NCBI GenBank assembly: GCA_039818165.1
Contig: JBCBUL010000003.1
Span: forward strand, 62,001 to 126,000
Reading direction: 5' to 3'
Origin: UBA5336 sp039818165
Lineage (GTDB): Bacteria; Pseudomonadota; Alphaproteobacteria; Caulobacterales; Hyphomonadaceae
DNA length: 64,000 nucleotides
The position numbers were made by a program, and so were the translations under genes. The notes beneath the pieces were generated by a model. That model had not been told where the DNA came from. It did not search any database and was given only the letters and a program-made list of their open reading frames with translations. Positions 43,291 to 51,791 of this stretch are shown piece by piece (the stretch's first letter is position 1; every line of letters starts with the position of its first letter).

Positions 43291-43458
43291 GGGAATTACT
43301 CCTCCTCGTGGGCACTGCCGGCCCGTTGAATTCCCAATCACACATACAGAAGGGCGCAAGCGCTGGCCAGTGATCCCGTAACGGCAAGGCGCGGTTTCGC
43401 TTCACGTTTTTTTGGGTTAACCAAACGGATCAACCCGGCAAAGCGGAGGGCCTGCCAG

Positions 43459-43905
43459 ATGTTTCAACTTTTCAAGTTCGCGCTCGATAAGGGCAAGGAG
43501 CTGTTCGACGGCAAGGACGATGACGACACGAAAGCCGTCGCCATCCGCAAGGAAGTCGAAGATCTTGGCCTGGACGACGCCGTGGAAGACGATTTCCGCG
43601 TCATCGTTGAAGGCGAAAAAGTGAAACTGGAAGGCAAGGCGCCCGACCAGGAAACAAAGGAGAAGATCATTCTCGCCGCTGGCAATGTGACCAGCGTCGC
43701 GGAAGTCGAAGATGCCCTGGAAGCGTCCGAGACAACCTTCTACACGGTGAAGTCCGGTGACACGCTGTCGAAGATTGCAAAACGCTATCTCGGTTCGGCT
43801 CGGCTTTATCCGGAAATCTTCGAAGCGAACCGCCCGATGCTGACCCACCCGGACAAGATCTATCCCGGACAGGTGCTTCGCATCCCCGGCACGAAAAACG
43901 CCTGA
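43459..43905 (+). CDS. BON-LysM protein (Kbp/YgaU type)
   Basis: 148 residues: an N-terminal BON domain (about 25-85, VIVEGEKVKLEGKAPDQETK, AAGNVTSVAEVEDAL) and a C-terminal LysM (about 92-143, FYTVKSGDTLSKIAKRYLG ... IYPGQVLRIPG). The order equals that of E. coli Kbp (YgaU), a cytoplasmic K+-binding protein. No signal peptide is seen. GGAGG lies upstream of the ATG. Confidence 0.85.
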   Translation: MFQLFKFALDKGKELFDGKDDDDTKAVAIRKEVEDLGLDDAVEDDFRVIVEGEKVKLEGKAPDQETKEKIILAAGNVTSVAEVEDALEASETTFYTVKSGDTLSKIAKRYLGSARLYPEIFEANRPMLTHPDKIYPGQVLRIPGTKNA

Positions 43906-43998
43906 TCTATGCTATGCTCCTGGCTGTCGGGCGCATCCGGCAGCCAGGGGTGTTTCCCCGTGATGGGCACCGCGCCCCTTGGTCCAAAGGGAGCTGAA

Positions 43999-44394
43999 AT
44001 GCCAAATCACGATCTCACCCGCGAATTCATCCACCTCGGCCTCGGCGCGACAGCCGTGTCACAGCCCGCCTTCACCGGTATGGACTGGTACGAAGGCTAT
44101 GGCGCGCGCCACGGCGCCGATGGCAAGGAAGGTCGGCTGGTAAGCCTTCATACGTTTTCTGCGCCCTGGGACTCCTGGGAGATGCACCCGGAAGGCGCAG
44201 AGGTGGTCGCATGCGTGGCAGGCCGAATGACACTCATTCAAGAGCTTCCCGACGGCCAGACTGAGCGCGTCGAACTCGGCCCCAACGAGTATGCCATAAA
44301 CCCGCCCGGCGTCTGGCACACTGCCGATGTTGAGGGCTCCGCGACGGCCGTGTTCATCACCGCCGGCATCGGCACTGAGCACCGCCCACGATAG
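43999..44394 (+). CDS. cupin domain protein
   Basis: 131 residues with a cupin barrel: MHPEGAEVVACVAGRMTLIQ and later NEYAINPPGVWHTADVEG, which hold the expected His/Glu metal residues. GGGAG lies upstream of the ATG. The longer frame start at 43909 has no protein character. Function (dioxygenase, isomerase or binding protein) unknown. Confidence 0.75.
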   Translation: MPNHDLTREFIHLGLGATAVSQPAFTGMDWYEGYGARHGADGKEGRLVSLHTFSAPWDSWEMHPEGAEVVACVAGRMTLIQELPDGQTERVELGPNEYAINPPGVWHTADVEGSATAVFITAGIGTEHRPR

Positions 44395-44400
44395 CGCCCC

Positions 44401-44850
44401 TTAAGCGCAGCAGGCTGGCCGCGCTTTCGCTTCCTTTTTGTTTTGCCCATCAAAGGCGTCCCGCGCAGCATCCTCGCCATAATCGGTGGTCTGGCCGCGG
44501 GTGTGGAACGTTTCCCAGCGCAGGCCTCCGGGATCGGTCACCCAAGTTTTCTGGCTGTTCGCATAGCAGCAATGGGCGTCCGCTTCGTCAAACGTCGCCT
44601 CTCCGGCAGACTTCAGACGCGCTGCGATCTCTCCAAGACCGGCGGCGCTGTCAGACTCCAACCCCACATGGTCGATCCCGACCTTATCGCTGCAATGGGT
44701 GGAGATGACGAAGTTCACTGCCGGATCCTCGAGGGACCACTTGGCGTAATCATCGCGCGTGAAGCTCGGCGCCTGGCCAAACAATGTGGTGTAGAACGCA
44801 GTGGACTTCGCCACGTCTTCCACACCGACATGGATATGCATTCGGGTCAT
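44401..44850 (-). CDS. ArsI/CadI family metalloenzyme
   Basis: 149 residues, a vicinal oxygen chelate fold protein with HIHVGVEDVAKSTAFYTTLF at the start, and DAHCCYANSQKTWVTDPGG (Cys94-Cys95) and RWETFHT (Glu113). The paired cysteines in HCCYA and His61 fit ArsI, which cleaves the carbon-arsenic bond of trivalent organoarsenicals, or CadI, a cadmium-induced relative; the C-terminus adds another CC (PACCA). It directly follows arsR, one base after its stop. Confidence 0.85.
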   Translation of the reverse strand: MTRMHIHVGVEDVAKSTAFYTTLFGQAPSFTRDDYAKWSLEDPAVNFVISTHCSDKVGIDHVGLESDSAAGLGEIAARLKSAGEATFDEADAHCCYANSQKTWVTDPGGLRWETFHTRGQTTDYGEDAARDAFDGQNKKEAKARPACCA

Positions 44851-44851
44851 T

Positions 44852-45202
44852 TCAGGTCTCCTTTTTGGGGGAACAGCAGGATGTTGCGAGGGATGCGAGC
44901 GGCTGAAGAATTTCGGGGCGTCCAGCACAACAGTCTTCCATCAGGAAGCCGATCAGGTCGCGCATTCCGGCAAAGTTCGCCCGGTAAACGATGGACCGGC
45001 CCTGGCGCTCACCTGTCACCAGCCCGGCGCGTGACAACACCGCCAACTGGGCCGATGCGGTGGTGAACGCCGTGCCGTTTGCGGCGGCCACGTCGCCAGC
45101 CGCCATTCCATCCGGGCCCGCTTGGACCAGACTGCGAAAGAGCCCGAGCCGCCCCTCATGGGCCAGCGAACTCAGGGCTTCGATGACATCATTTGTTTTC
45201 AT
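44852..45202 (-). CDS. arsR: ArsR family metal-responsive repressor
   Basis: 116 residues. Winged helix with DVAAANGTAFTTASAQLAVLSRAGLVTG; two cysteine pairs, Cys91-Cys92 (MEDCCAG) and Cys109-Cys110 (TSCCSP), fit a C-terminal metalloid site as in Acidithiobacillus ArsR, not the classical N-terminal ELCVCDL type. It would repress the arsR-arsI operon until As(III) or another thiophile binds. An inverted repeat overlaps the start codon. Confidence 0.85.
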   Translation of the reverse strand: MKTNDVIEALSSLAHEGRLGLFRSLVQAGPDGMAAGDVAAANGTAFTTASAQLAVLSRAGLVTGERQGRSIVYRANFAGMRDLIGFLMEDCCAGRPEILQPLASLATSCCSPKKET

Positions 45203-45237
45203 AATCCATAGATGCATGGATTATTAGATTGAGTCAA
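45201..45237 (-). promoter_or_regulatory. arsR promoter and operator
   Basis: ATAATCCAT and ATGGATTAT (45201-45209, 45216-45224) form a perfect inverted repeat with a 6-base spacer. TTGACT (45232-45237) is a good -35; with 17 bases of spacing CATCTA (45209-45214) is the -10. The transcript would begin at or next to the ATG at 45202, a leaderless start; the repeat covers the -10. Confidence 0.6.
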
Positions 45238-45289
45238 CCGCTTTGAATCTTGAGCGCAATCCCGGATCGATCCGATCAAACAGTCGCGG

Positions 45290-46192
45290 TTACAAATTAC
45301 CCCACGCCTTCAGTGCGGCGCGGGCAATTGGCTCGCCCCATTCCTGGACGAAGTGGCCCCCATCCGCGACTTCCATAGGCGGCGGGCAGCCTTTGATCGT
45401 GGCGCGCAGATGCTCCATTTGCACCGGGCCCAGCACGGGGTCCTGCATGCCCACGGCCATGAAGCTCTCGCCGGACCATTCCGACGCCCACCAGTCCCGC
45501 GCGCGTTTGGAAATATCCACGCCCTCCATCTCGGGTGAGACCATGACGAGTTCCGGAAACCGCCGCACGCCGGCTTTATAGCTCTTGTCAGGGAATGGCG
45601 CGCCATAGGCCGCGGCTTCGGCGTCGCTCAATATCGGGGTTGCCCGTTGCATCAGTCCAGCGACATCGAGGTCTGGCTGGCTGGCATTGAACGCCTTCCA
45701 GGCATTGAAACCCTCCCCCGGCGACTGGCCCACGGCGATCGCTGTATTCATGACCAGCAGTCGGTCGAACCGGTCCGGCATGTCCTGCGGGATTGTCAGC
45801 CCAAGGAGCCCACCCCAGTCCTGGCAGACCAGCGTCACACCGCTCAAATCGAGGCGTTTGATGAATTCGACCATCATGCCCCGATGGCAATGATAGGTGT
45901 AGACGCTGTCTTCCACAGGCTTGTCGGAGCGACCAAAGCCGAGCCAGTCCGGCGCAATGACCCGCGCCCCACTCTCAAGGAACACCGGGATCATCTTGCG
46001 ATAAAGATAGCTCCAGCTCGGCTGGCCGTGCAGGCAGAGGAACACCCTGTCAGCGTCCTGCGGCCCCTCGTCGACATAGGCAACGCGCAAACCTTCATAG
46101 CCAGGCAAATCATCGACATATTGTGAAGCATATGACCAATCCGGAAGGCCCTCAAAGCGTGCGTCTGGTGTCCTCAGGGCTTCAACAGGCAT
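45290..46192 (-). CDS. haloalkane dehalogenase (HLD-I like)
   Basis: 300 residues aligning well to DhlA: HGQPSWSYLYRKMIPVFLES, nucleophile Asp125 with halide Trp126 in CQDWGG, second halide Trp165 in GFNAWK, acid Asp251 in GMQDPVLGP, and His280 in ADGGHFVQEWG. DhlA-type enzymes hydrolyse terminal chloro- or bromoalkanes to alcohols plus halide. The start at 46192 matches the DhlA length. It is divergent from the VOC gene with 69 bases between them. Confidence 0.85.
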   Translation of the reverse strand: MPVEALRTPDARFEGLPDWSYASQYVDDLPGYEGLRVAYVDEGPQDADRVFLCLHGQPSWSYLYRKMIPVFLESGARVIAPDWLGFGRSDKPVEDSVYTYHCHRGMMVEFIKRLDLSGVTLVCQDWGGLLGLTIPQDMPDRFDRLLVMNTAIAVGQSPGEGFNAWKAFNASQPDLDVAGLMQRATPILSDAEAAAYGAPFPDKSYKAGVRRFPELVMVSPEMEGVDISKRARDWWASEWSGESFMAVGMQDPVLGPVQMEHLRATIKGCPPPMEVADGGHFVQEWGEPIARAALKAWGNL

Positions 46193-46261
46193 GGCGTCCT
46201 CCTCATCTTTTCGCCAGAGTGCCCCAGGCAAACCAAGCCGCCAAGGGAGGACACAGGAACG

Positions 46262-46660
46262 ATGGCAAAGGTGCTCGGAATTGGAGGGTTTTTCTTCCAC
46301 TGCAAGGATATCGACGCGACGAAGGACTGGTACACACGTGTCCTGGGCCTTGAGATCAACGACCATGGCAGCGTGATGTTCAATCATAGCGCGTCCAGCG
46401 AAGCATTTGGTCCGGGCGCCCTTACGGTGTGGTCGCCGTTCAGCAAAGACGATGACTATTTTCAGCCCTCAGGCGAGAACCACATGGTCAACTTCATGGT
46501 CGACGACCTCACCGCCATGCTGGAGCAGTGCGCTGGCGAAGGTGTACATCCGGTCAAACCGCGCGAAGACCACCCCTATGGCAGCTTCTGCTGGTTCCTG
46601 GATCCAGACGGCCGAAAGATCGAACTTTGGCAACCGGGGACGCCGCCAGCCGACGATTAG
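46262..46660 (+). CDS. VOC family protein
   Basis: 132 residues. FFFHCKDIDATKDWYTRVLG and DHPYGSFCWFLDPDGRKIEL are the two halves of a vicinal oxygen chelate/glyoxalase unit, with Glu in KIELW. A GGAGG lies 12 bases before the ATG. Could be a glyoxalase, dioxygenase or resistance protein. Confidence 0.8.
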   Translation: MAKVLGIGGFFFHCKDIDATKDWYTRVLGLEINDHGSVMFNHSASSEAFGPGALTVWSPFSKDDDYFQPSGENHMVNFMVDDLTAMLEQCAGEGVHPVKPREDHPYGSFCWFLDPDGRKIELWQPGTPPADD

Positions 46661-46670
46661 CAATTGCAAA

Positions 46671-46698
46671 AAAGGCCGACCCCGGAGGATCGGCCTTT
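46671..46698. terminator. bidirectional terminator
   Basis: AAAGGCCGA and TCGGCCTTT form a 9-bp stem with a 10-base loop between the converging VOC and CC_3452-family genes; A run before, T run after. Confidence 0.8.
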
Positions 46699-46721
46699 AT
46701 CATAACGGGTGAAAACAAAGC

Positions 46722-47024
46722 TTAGTCTTTCGCGGCCGCGTTGCAGCGCTCAAGCTCGCCCTCATCTAGCGCGCCGCGCTCGGATTCAAAGCTGGCCAGC
46801 TTACCGATTTCTTCTGCCACTTTCTTGCAAGAGCGCACGGTGGGATTGCGACGATCAAGCTCGGCAACGCAAGTCTCGCCCTCGCAGGTCCAAACCGCGC
46901 TATTGGCGACGAAAGTCACCCGTTCGGCGACGGGCTCTGCCAAATTGGCTGTAAAGGCGTTTCCAGCCAGGGCGGGGGCGGCAAAAGCAATGGCGGCGGC
47001 GCCAATCATAGCGGTGCGGATCAT
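46722..47024 (-). CDS. CC_3452 family secreted protein
   Basis: 100 residues with a signal peptide (MIRTAMIGAAAIAFAAPALA). FTANLAEPVAERVTFVANSA, WTCEGETCVAELDRRNPTVR and KLASFESERGALDEGELERC match the CC_3452 family of Caulobacterales: four cysteines and a small periplasmic domain of unknown function. The start at 47024 gives the signal peptide. Confidence 0.75.
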   Translation of the reverse strand: MIRTAMIGAAAIAFAAPALAGNAFTANLAEPVAERVTFVANSAVWTCEGETCVAELDRRNPTVRSCKKVAEEIGKLASFESERGALDEGELERCNAAAKD

Positions 47025-47179
47025 GGGAGGCTCTCCTGCAGTGATTTTATGACCGAGCCCCATCGGCCCGATGCACACTTCATATATGATCGCTGAACAA
47101 TCTGTCCAGCATTCATTATTGTGCGACTGCGAGGCGTGTGATGCCTTCTGTTTTCAGTACTGGGATTTGCGCCATCAAA

Positions 47180-47214
47180 AAAACCTCGAAGGCCGCTCCG
47201 GTCTCCGAGGTTTT
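47180..47214. terminator. terminator after speD
   Basis: AAAACCTCG and CGAGGTTTT form a 9-bp stem with a 17-base loop, 25 bases after the speD stop on the minus strand; also T-tailed on the plus side. Confidence 0.7.
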
Positions 47215-47238
47215 CAACGAACGTCCAAAGAAAAAGAT

Positions 47239-47745
47239 CTAGGCTTGCAGGCCGCGCTTGATCTCTTGCAGGCTCACATGGCGCGGTGAAAACGCTTCCT
47301 TCAGAACATCGATCGTTTTCATGGGCTGGGCATCCCCGCACATAAATACGTCGAGGGCAGCAAAGCCGCGCTCTGGCCATGTGTGGATGGAGATATGGCT
47401 TTCGGCGAGCACGATAACGCCTGAAACGCCATTGTTTGGGGTAAAGATATGAAAGTCTGAACTGAGCACTGTCGCACCCGCGACTTCTGCCGCGTGGATA
47501 AGTGACGTTTCGATGTGTTCGGGTTCATCCAGGCGCGTTCCGTCGACAATGTCGATAATCAGGTGCGTGCCTGCATAGGTTTGCCCATCCCGGTGGATGA
47601 AGAAATCAAGTCTGTCATCCTCATTCTGGTAGGGGGTTGGGCTTGAAGCCGCGGCGACCGGGGAGGCCGTCGCGGCGGGTCCCTGTTCGTCGTTGAGCTC
47701 GCTTTCCGGAATCTCGGTCCGGCCCGGGGAGGCAAAAGAGTCCAT
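47239..47745 (-). CDS. speD: adenosylmethionine decarboxylase proenzyme with N-terminal extension
   Basis: 168 residues. The core (from about 57, YAGTHLIIDIVDGTRLDEPE) contains AESHISIHTWPE (Ser116 becomes the pyruvoyl group after cleavage at Glu115-Ser116; His121) and DVFMCGDA (Cys136). It makes decarboxylated SAM for spermidine synthesis. The family's prokaryotic core is about 120 residues; here some 50 residues rich in Ala, Pro and acidic residues precede it. AAGGA lies upstream. No speE is adjacent. Confidence 0.9.
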   Translation of the reverse strand: MDSFASPGRTEIPESELNDEQGPAATASPVAAASSPTPYQNEDDRLDFFIHRDGQTYAGTHLIIDIVDGTRLDEPEHIETSLIHAAEVAGATVLSSDFHIFTPNNGVSGVIVLAESHISIHTWPERGFAALDVFMCGDAQPMKTIDVLKEAFSPRHVSLQEIKRGLQA

Positions 47746-47897
47746 GCCGGGTCCTTCTCAATAGAATTAGGCCACGACCTGGCCCAGGTTGTGTTGCGGA
47801 AGCCGCGCTAGATCGGATTTCGCACTGCATTGCAAGGGCTTTATTCCACACCCGTCTATGAATAGGGTCGCGCCGGTTCCAGCGGAGAAGTCCCCCC

Positions 47898-49616
47898 ATG
47901 TCCCCGACCGCCAATGCAGCGCGCGAGCGCACCACCCTTGTCGTGGGACTTGTCTTACTGGGCCTGCTGATTGCACGCCTCATTGGCGTGCTTTCAACCA
48001 GTGCGGAACTCTATGCAGACGAGGCCCAATACTGGCGCTGGAGCCGGAGCTTTGAGTGGGGATACTATTCCAAGCCACCGATGATCGCGTGGGTGATCGG
48101 AACGACGACGGCGCTCTTCGGCAATGCGGAATGGGCCGTGCGCCTGGCTGCCCCGATCCTGCATACGGTGGCCGCGTTTGCGCTCTTCTTGCTTGGGCGC
48201 GATATGTATAGCCCGCGCGTGGGCATGTTCGCGGCCATTGGCTACGCGCTCATGCCCGGCGTTGTGATTTCCGCCTCGGTCATTTCAACGGATGGCGTGC
48301 TATTGCCCTTCTGGTGCACCGCCCTGTTCCTGTTGTGGAAACTGCGTGGTGGCACGTTGGGCTGGCTTGGCGCCGCGGCCCTGGGCCTGTGCATGGGCGC
48401 GGGCTTCCTGTCGAAGTATGCAATGCTCTACTTTTTCATCGGCCTTGCGCTCACCACGGCGCTGGACCGCGATACGCGCCGCGCCGTTCTTTCGCCAAAG
48501 GGAGTGGCCGCCATTGCGATTGCCGCTGTCCTCATCGCACCGCACATGTTCTGGAACGCGGCCAATGACTTCGCCACCGTGGGCCATACGGTCGACAATG
48601 CGAACCTGGAAGGCGAACTGCTCAACCCGGAGAACCTTGGCAAGTTCCTGGAAGATCAGATGGGCGTTTTTGGCCCGATCAGCTTTCTGGCGCTCCTTGG
48701 CGGCATCTGGGCGTTTGTCATCCGCCCCTCAACCGGCGAAAGGGAGCGCCGCGACCTTTGGCTGCTGGCGTTCATCATTCCGGTCATCGTGATCATTGCG
48801 GGCCAGTCCGTGCTCTCGCGCGCCCACGCCAACTGGGCCGCGACGGCCTACCCCGCCGCCAGCGTCCTCGTCGCCGCATGGTTGACACGCGCGCAGCCCC
48901 GCCCCTGGCTCTGGATTGCGCTGGCTGCCATCATTGGTCCCGCTTTCCTCCTGGCGCCAGATGTTTCATGGCTCCTGAAAGTCGGCCTTGGGGCGACCTT
49001 CGCCGGCACCATCTTGCTCGTGGGCTTCCTGTCAAAATGGCGCCCATCGGGCCTATTGTGGACCTCCATCGGATTGCATGGCGTCCTGGCCGCACTGTTC
49101 GCCGCGCTTTTCGCCGCCCCGCCGAGCTTCTCCACCGCCCTCGGCCTCGACCAGGCGCTGCGCCGGGTAAAGGGATGGGAAGTCGCCGCCGCCCAAATTG
49201 CCGAAAGAGCGAAGGCGGAAGGGGCAACCGCCATCCTTGTGGATGAGCGGGAGGTTTGGCACGGCCTCGACTACTATATGCGCGATCTGGACGCTCCACC
49301 GCTCATCGCCTGGCGGCGCAATCCCGGCCCGAAGAGTTTTTCCGAGGCCGTACCCATGGACGATGCCCTGGATGATGCGGTTCTCGTCGCCAGTTTCCGC
49401 CCCCACTTGCGACCACGCATGCGCGCTGACTTCGAGACGTTCAGCTATATCGACGCGGTCGCCACACCGCTTGGGCGCTACAGCAATGGCTGCCCCATCG
49501 TGCGCCGCTTCGCGCTCTACACAGCCAGCGAATACAATGAACTGACCCGCGACCAGGCCTGGGAAGACCGCTTCGAAGGCCTGAGCGAACGCCCCAATCC
49601 GCGCTGCCCTGAATAG
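47898..49616 (+). CDS. GT39-type glycosyltransferase, ArnT-like
   Basis: 572 residues with a large hydrophobic N-terminal part. Residues near 40 read YADEAQYWRWSRSFEW, the Asp-Glu of the first periplasmic loop required in ArnT/PMT enzymes, followed by YSKPPMIAWVIG. Ten or more membrane helices follow and a periplasmic tail from about 420. It transfers a sugar from a lipid-phosphate donor to an envelope acceptor. Acceptor and sugar are unknown. Confidence 0.85.
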   Translation: MSPTANAARERTTLVVGLVLLGLLIARLIGVLSTSAELYADEAQYWRWSRSFEWGYYSKPPMIAWVIGTTTALFGNAEWAVRLAAPILHTVAAFALFLLGRDMYSPRVGMFAAIGYALMPGVVISASVISTDGVLLPFWCTALFLLWKLRGGTLGWLGAAALGLCMGAGFLSKYAMLYFFIGLALTTALDRDTRRAVLSPKGVAAIAIAAVLIAPHMFWNAANDFATVGHTVDNANLEGELLNPENLGKFLEDQMGVFGPISFLALLGGIWAFVIRPSTGERERRDLWLLAFIIPVIVIIAGQSVLSRAHANWAATAYPAASVLVAAWLTRAQPRPWLWIALAAIIGPAFLLAPDVSWLLKVGLGATFAGTILLVGFLSKWRPSGLLWTSIGLHGVLAALFAALFAAPPSFSTALGLDQALRRVKGWEVAAAQIAERAKAEGATAILVDEREVWHGLDYYMRDLDAPPLIAWRRNPGPKSFSEAVPMDDALDDAVLVASFRPHLRPRMRADFETFSYIDAVATPLGRYSNGCPIVRRFALYTASEYNELTRDQAWEDRFEGLSERPNPRCPE

Positions 49617-49618
49617 GT

Positions 49619-50260
49619 TCAGACGGGCGCTCTAAGAAACCCGCGGGCGGCAGCGATAGCGGCTTCAGTGTCATGGCCCGGCATTGCCGCTTCGAATTCT
49701 GGGCCGGTGAACTGTGCATCCGCGTCCACAAGGGCCTGCACGCGTGTTGGGTTCGGAAGGTTGCCTTCGTCACCCGTCAGAAACTCCGAGACAAACGCAA
49801 CACCCGATACGCTGCATGCATCCAGAAGCCGTACGGACTGAAAGCCGTCATCGGGCGGATCATCACTGCCAGCGAGCGGGCGATACTCCACGCGCCGCCA
49901 GACCGCGCCGTCCCAACCATAGACAAAGCCAATCCACTCGGCGAAGCGCGGAAGGCTCAAATCCGCGCCCCACCACGCTGGTACATCCCTCAGGAGGTTC
50001 GTCTCCTCGATTTCGAAATAGGTCGCGGCGTCCCGAAAATAGGTTTCGGAATACTCATGGTCATGGCCAATCAGGATGGCGCGCTCAGGCGTAAGGAAAC
50101 GGAGACACGCCCAGTTGCCTCCGCCATCGTGCCAGAGCCATTCCCTTTCAGTGGCAAATGTATCGCCAGTCCAGCAGCGCGCCGCAAAAGCCGCAGCCAT
50201 TAGCGCCCAGCCGCCCCTCAGGGCACGCGGCGCTGGGATATCAAGCTGAACCAAAGCCAT
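49619..50260 (-). CDS. uncharacterised 213-aa protein
   Basis: 213 residues, soluble, with an unusual number of Trp and Phe/Tyr (EREWLWHDGGGNWACLRF, PAWWGADLSLPRFAEWIGFVYGWDGAVW). ERAILIGHDHEYSETYF has a cluster of His/Asp/Glu that could bind a metal. No family recognised. It is convergent with GT39 and lies downstream of the MaoC gene on the same strand with 24 bases between. Confidence 0.55.
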   Translation of the reverse strand: MALVQLDIPAPRALRGGWALMAAAFAARCWTGDTFATEREWLWHDGGGNWACLRFLTPERAILIGHDHEYSETYFRDAATYFEIEETNLLRDVPAWWGADLSLPRFAEWIGFVYGWDGAVWRRVEYRPLAGSDDPPDDGFQSVRLLDACSVSGVAFVSEFLTGDEGNLPNPTRVQALVDADAQFTGPEFEAAMPGHDTEAAIAAARGFLRAPV

Positions 50261-50284
50261 GGCGAGCCCGTTGGCGCAACCCGA

Positions 50285-50719
50285 CTATTTGGATGCCTTT
50301 GACGGCGCCACAACTCCGGCCTCACCGGTGATCACAGGCTTGCCATCAACGCTGCAACTGACCTTCAGCGTCACCCGGTTGCCCTTGTCCTGCTTCTCGG
50401 TCACTTCCGCGCGTACGGTGACTTCCGCGCCAATGAAAACCGGGCGGCGGAAGCGCATGGAGAGGTTCGTGAAGATTGCGCCGGGGCCAGGCAGATTGTT
50501 GCCCAGAATGCCGGAAATGTAGCTCGCCGTCAGCGCGCCATGGGCAATGCGCTGGCCGAAGATGGTTGTCTTCGCGAACTCTTCGTCCATGTGCAGCGGA
50601 TTGAAATCGCCTGACACGTCTGCAAACGCCTGAATATCGTTTTCAGTGATCGTGTGGACGGTCTCATGAAACATGCCGATTTCGAGATCTTCGTAGGCAA
50701 AGCCCGTGTGCGTGGTCAT
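50285..50719 (-). CDS. MaoC family hydratase
   Basis: 144 residues, a single hot-dog domain. ADVSGDFNPLHMDEEFAKTTIFGQRIAHGALTAS has the hydratase 2 motif with Asp and His (Asp in DFNPLH, His in LHMD). It would hydrate enoyl-CoA to (R)-3-hydroxyacyl-CoA, linked to polyhydroxyalkanoate or fatty acid metabolism. Confidence 0.85.
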   Translation of the reverse strand: MTTHTGFAYEDLEIGMFHETVHTITENDIQAFADVSGDFNPLHMDEEFAKTTIFGQRIAHGALTASYISGILGNNLPGPGAIFTNLSMRFRRPVFIGAEVTVRAEVTEKQDKGNRVTLKVSCSVDGKPVITGEAGVVAPSKASK

Positions 50720-50809
50720 GGGCAGGGTCTCCTTCCGGCGGGTGGGCACTCACAGAACAAAGGCGTGTAGCGCCATTTCACGCCCGGGCGCAACGCCCAG
50801 ATGACCCGT

Positions 50810-51670
50810 CTACCAGGCGAGTTCGACCATGGCATAGGTCGCCTCCACTTCATTCTCCCGCATCAGGGAAGCCACATCGGCGCCGAAATCGCCGGAATGC
50901 TGATTGGAGAGACCGGTTCCGACATACAGGCAATCGAGTCCTTCGCGATTGGCACCGGCCATATCCGTCACCGGACCATCGCCGATTGCCAGAATACGCT
51001 CGCGCTGCGGTAGCGGCCCAAAGGCGGACGCCTTCTCCAGCGCCAGGCTGTAAATCGCCGCATGGGGCTTTCCCGGATAAATCACCGTGCCGCCCTCTTC
51101 CTCGTAGATCCGCGCAAGCGCTCCGGCACACCACATGAGCTGGTCGCCGACACGCACCTGAATGTCCGGATTGGCGCAGACCATTGTCGGCCCCGCCTGA
51201 ACGATTTCGCGTAGTTCGCTGCGATAGTCTTCGGGATGATCGTTCAACTGGTCGCGCAGGCCAATGCAGAGCATCAGATCGGCGTCTGGCCCAGCAGCCC
51301 GGGGATTGGGCAGCCCCTGATAGAGAAACTTGTCGTGCTCTTCGCCACCATCGGCGCCATAGACCCAGTAGGACTTCTCGGCCTGCGCCTCGAGGATATG
51401 GCGCGTGGCGTCGCCCGATGAAGCACAATCGTCCCACGCCGCCTGCGGCACGCCCAGGGGATCGAAGTATCGGATCACCCGCGCCTTGGGCACCGGCGCA
51501 TTCGTGATCAACACAACGCGCCCGCCGCGTTCGCGGAACTTCACCAAGGCCTCACACGCCGCATCGAAGGCGCGCCGGCCATTATGAATGACGCCCCACA
51601 CATCACACAGGATGAGATCATAATTTGGCGCAACGGCGCTGAAGCTGCTCAGGGTCTTCGTCTTTGTCAT
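50810..51670 (-). CDS. HAD-type sugar/nucleotide phosphatase (TIGR01459 family)
   Basis: 286 residues of the NagD-like group (cap type C2). LILCDVWGVIHNG holds the nucleophile Asp and VVLITNAPVPKARV motif II; KPHAAIYSLAL is the Lys motif and RILAIGDGPVTDMAGAN motif III. DCASSGDATRHIL is typical of the TIGR01459 HAD subfamily. Substrate unknown. Divergent from the radical SAM gene. Confidence 0.85.
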   Translation of the reverse strand: MTKTKTLSSFSAVAPNYDLILCDVWGVIHNGRRAFDAACEALVKFRERGGRVVLITNAPVPKARVIRYFDPLGVPQAAWDDCASSGDATRHILEAQAEKSYWVYGADGGEEHDKFLYQGLPNPRAAGPDADLMLCIGLRDQLNDHPEDYRSELREIVQAGPTMVCANPDIQVRVGDQLMWCAGALARIYEEEGGTVIYPGKPHAAIYSLALEKASAFGPLPQRERILAIGDGPVTDMAGANREGLDCLYVGTGLSNQHSGDFGADVASLMRENEVEATYAMVELAW

Positions 51671-51752
51671 AGCCGCGAGGTACGGCGGCCCCTGCCTGGG
51701 GTCAAATGCGACTGCGGCCTGCACAAAAGTTTCACAAGAGATTTGAGCAAAT

Positions 51753-51767
51753 GTTCTTTATTTGTTC
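51753..51767 (+). promoter_or_regulatory. LexA (SOS) box, alphaproteobacterial type
   Basis: GTTC-TTTATTT-GTTC matches the alphaproteobacterial LexA site GTTC-N7-GTTC exactly. It lies 24-38 bases before the ATG of the radical SAM gene at 51792, in the divergent space with the HAD gene. Direct repeat, spacing and position all fit a repressor site. Confidence 0.7.
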
Positions 51768-51791
51768 TGGTCATGCATTATCGTATCCCGC

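Noticed and set aside
42220..43329. 369-codon plus-strand frame opposite thiolase
   Set aside because: Antisense shadow of a firmly identified gene; no recognisable motif.
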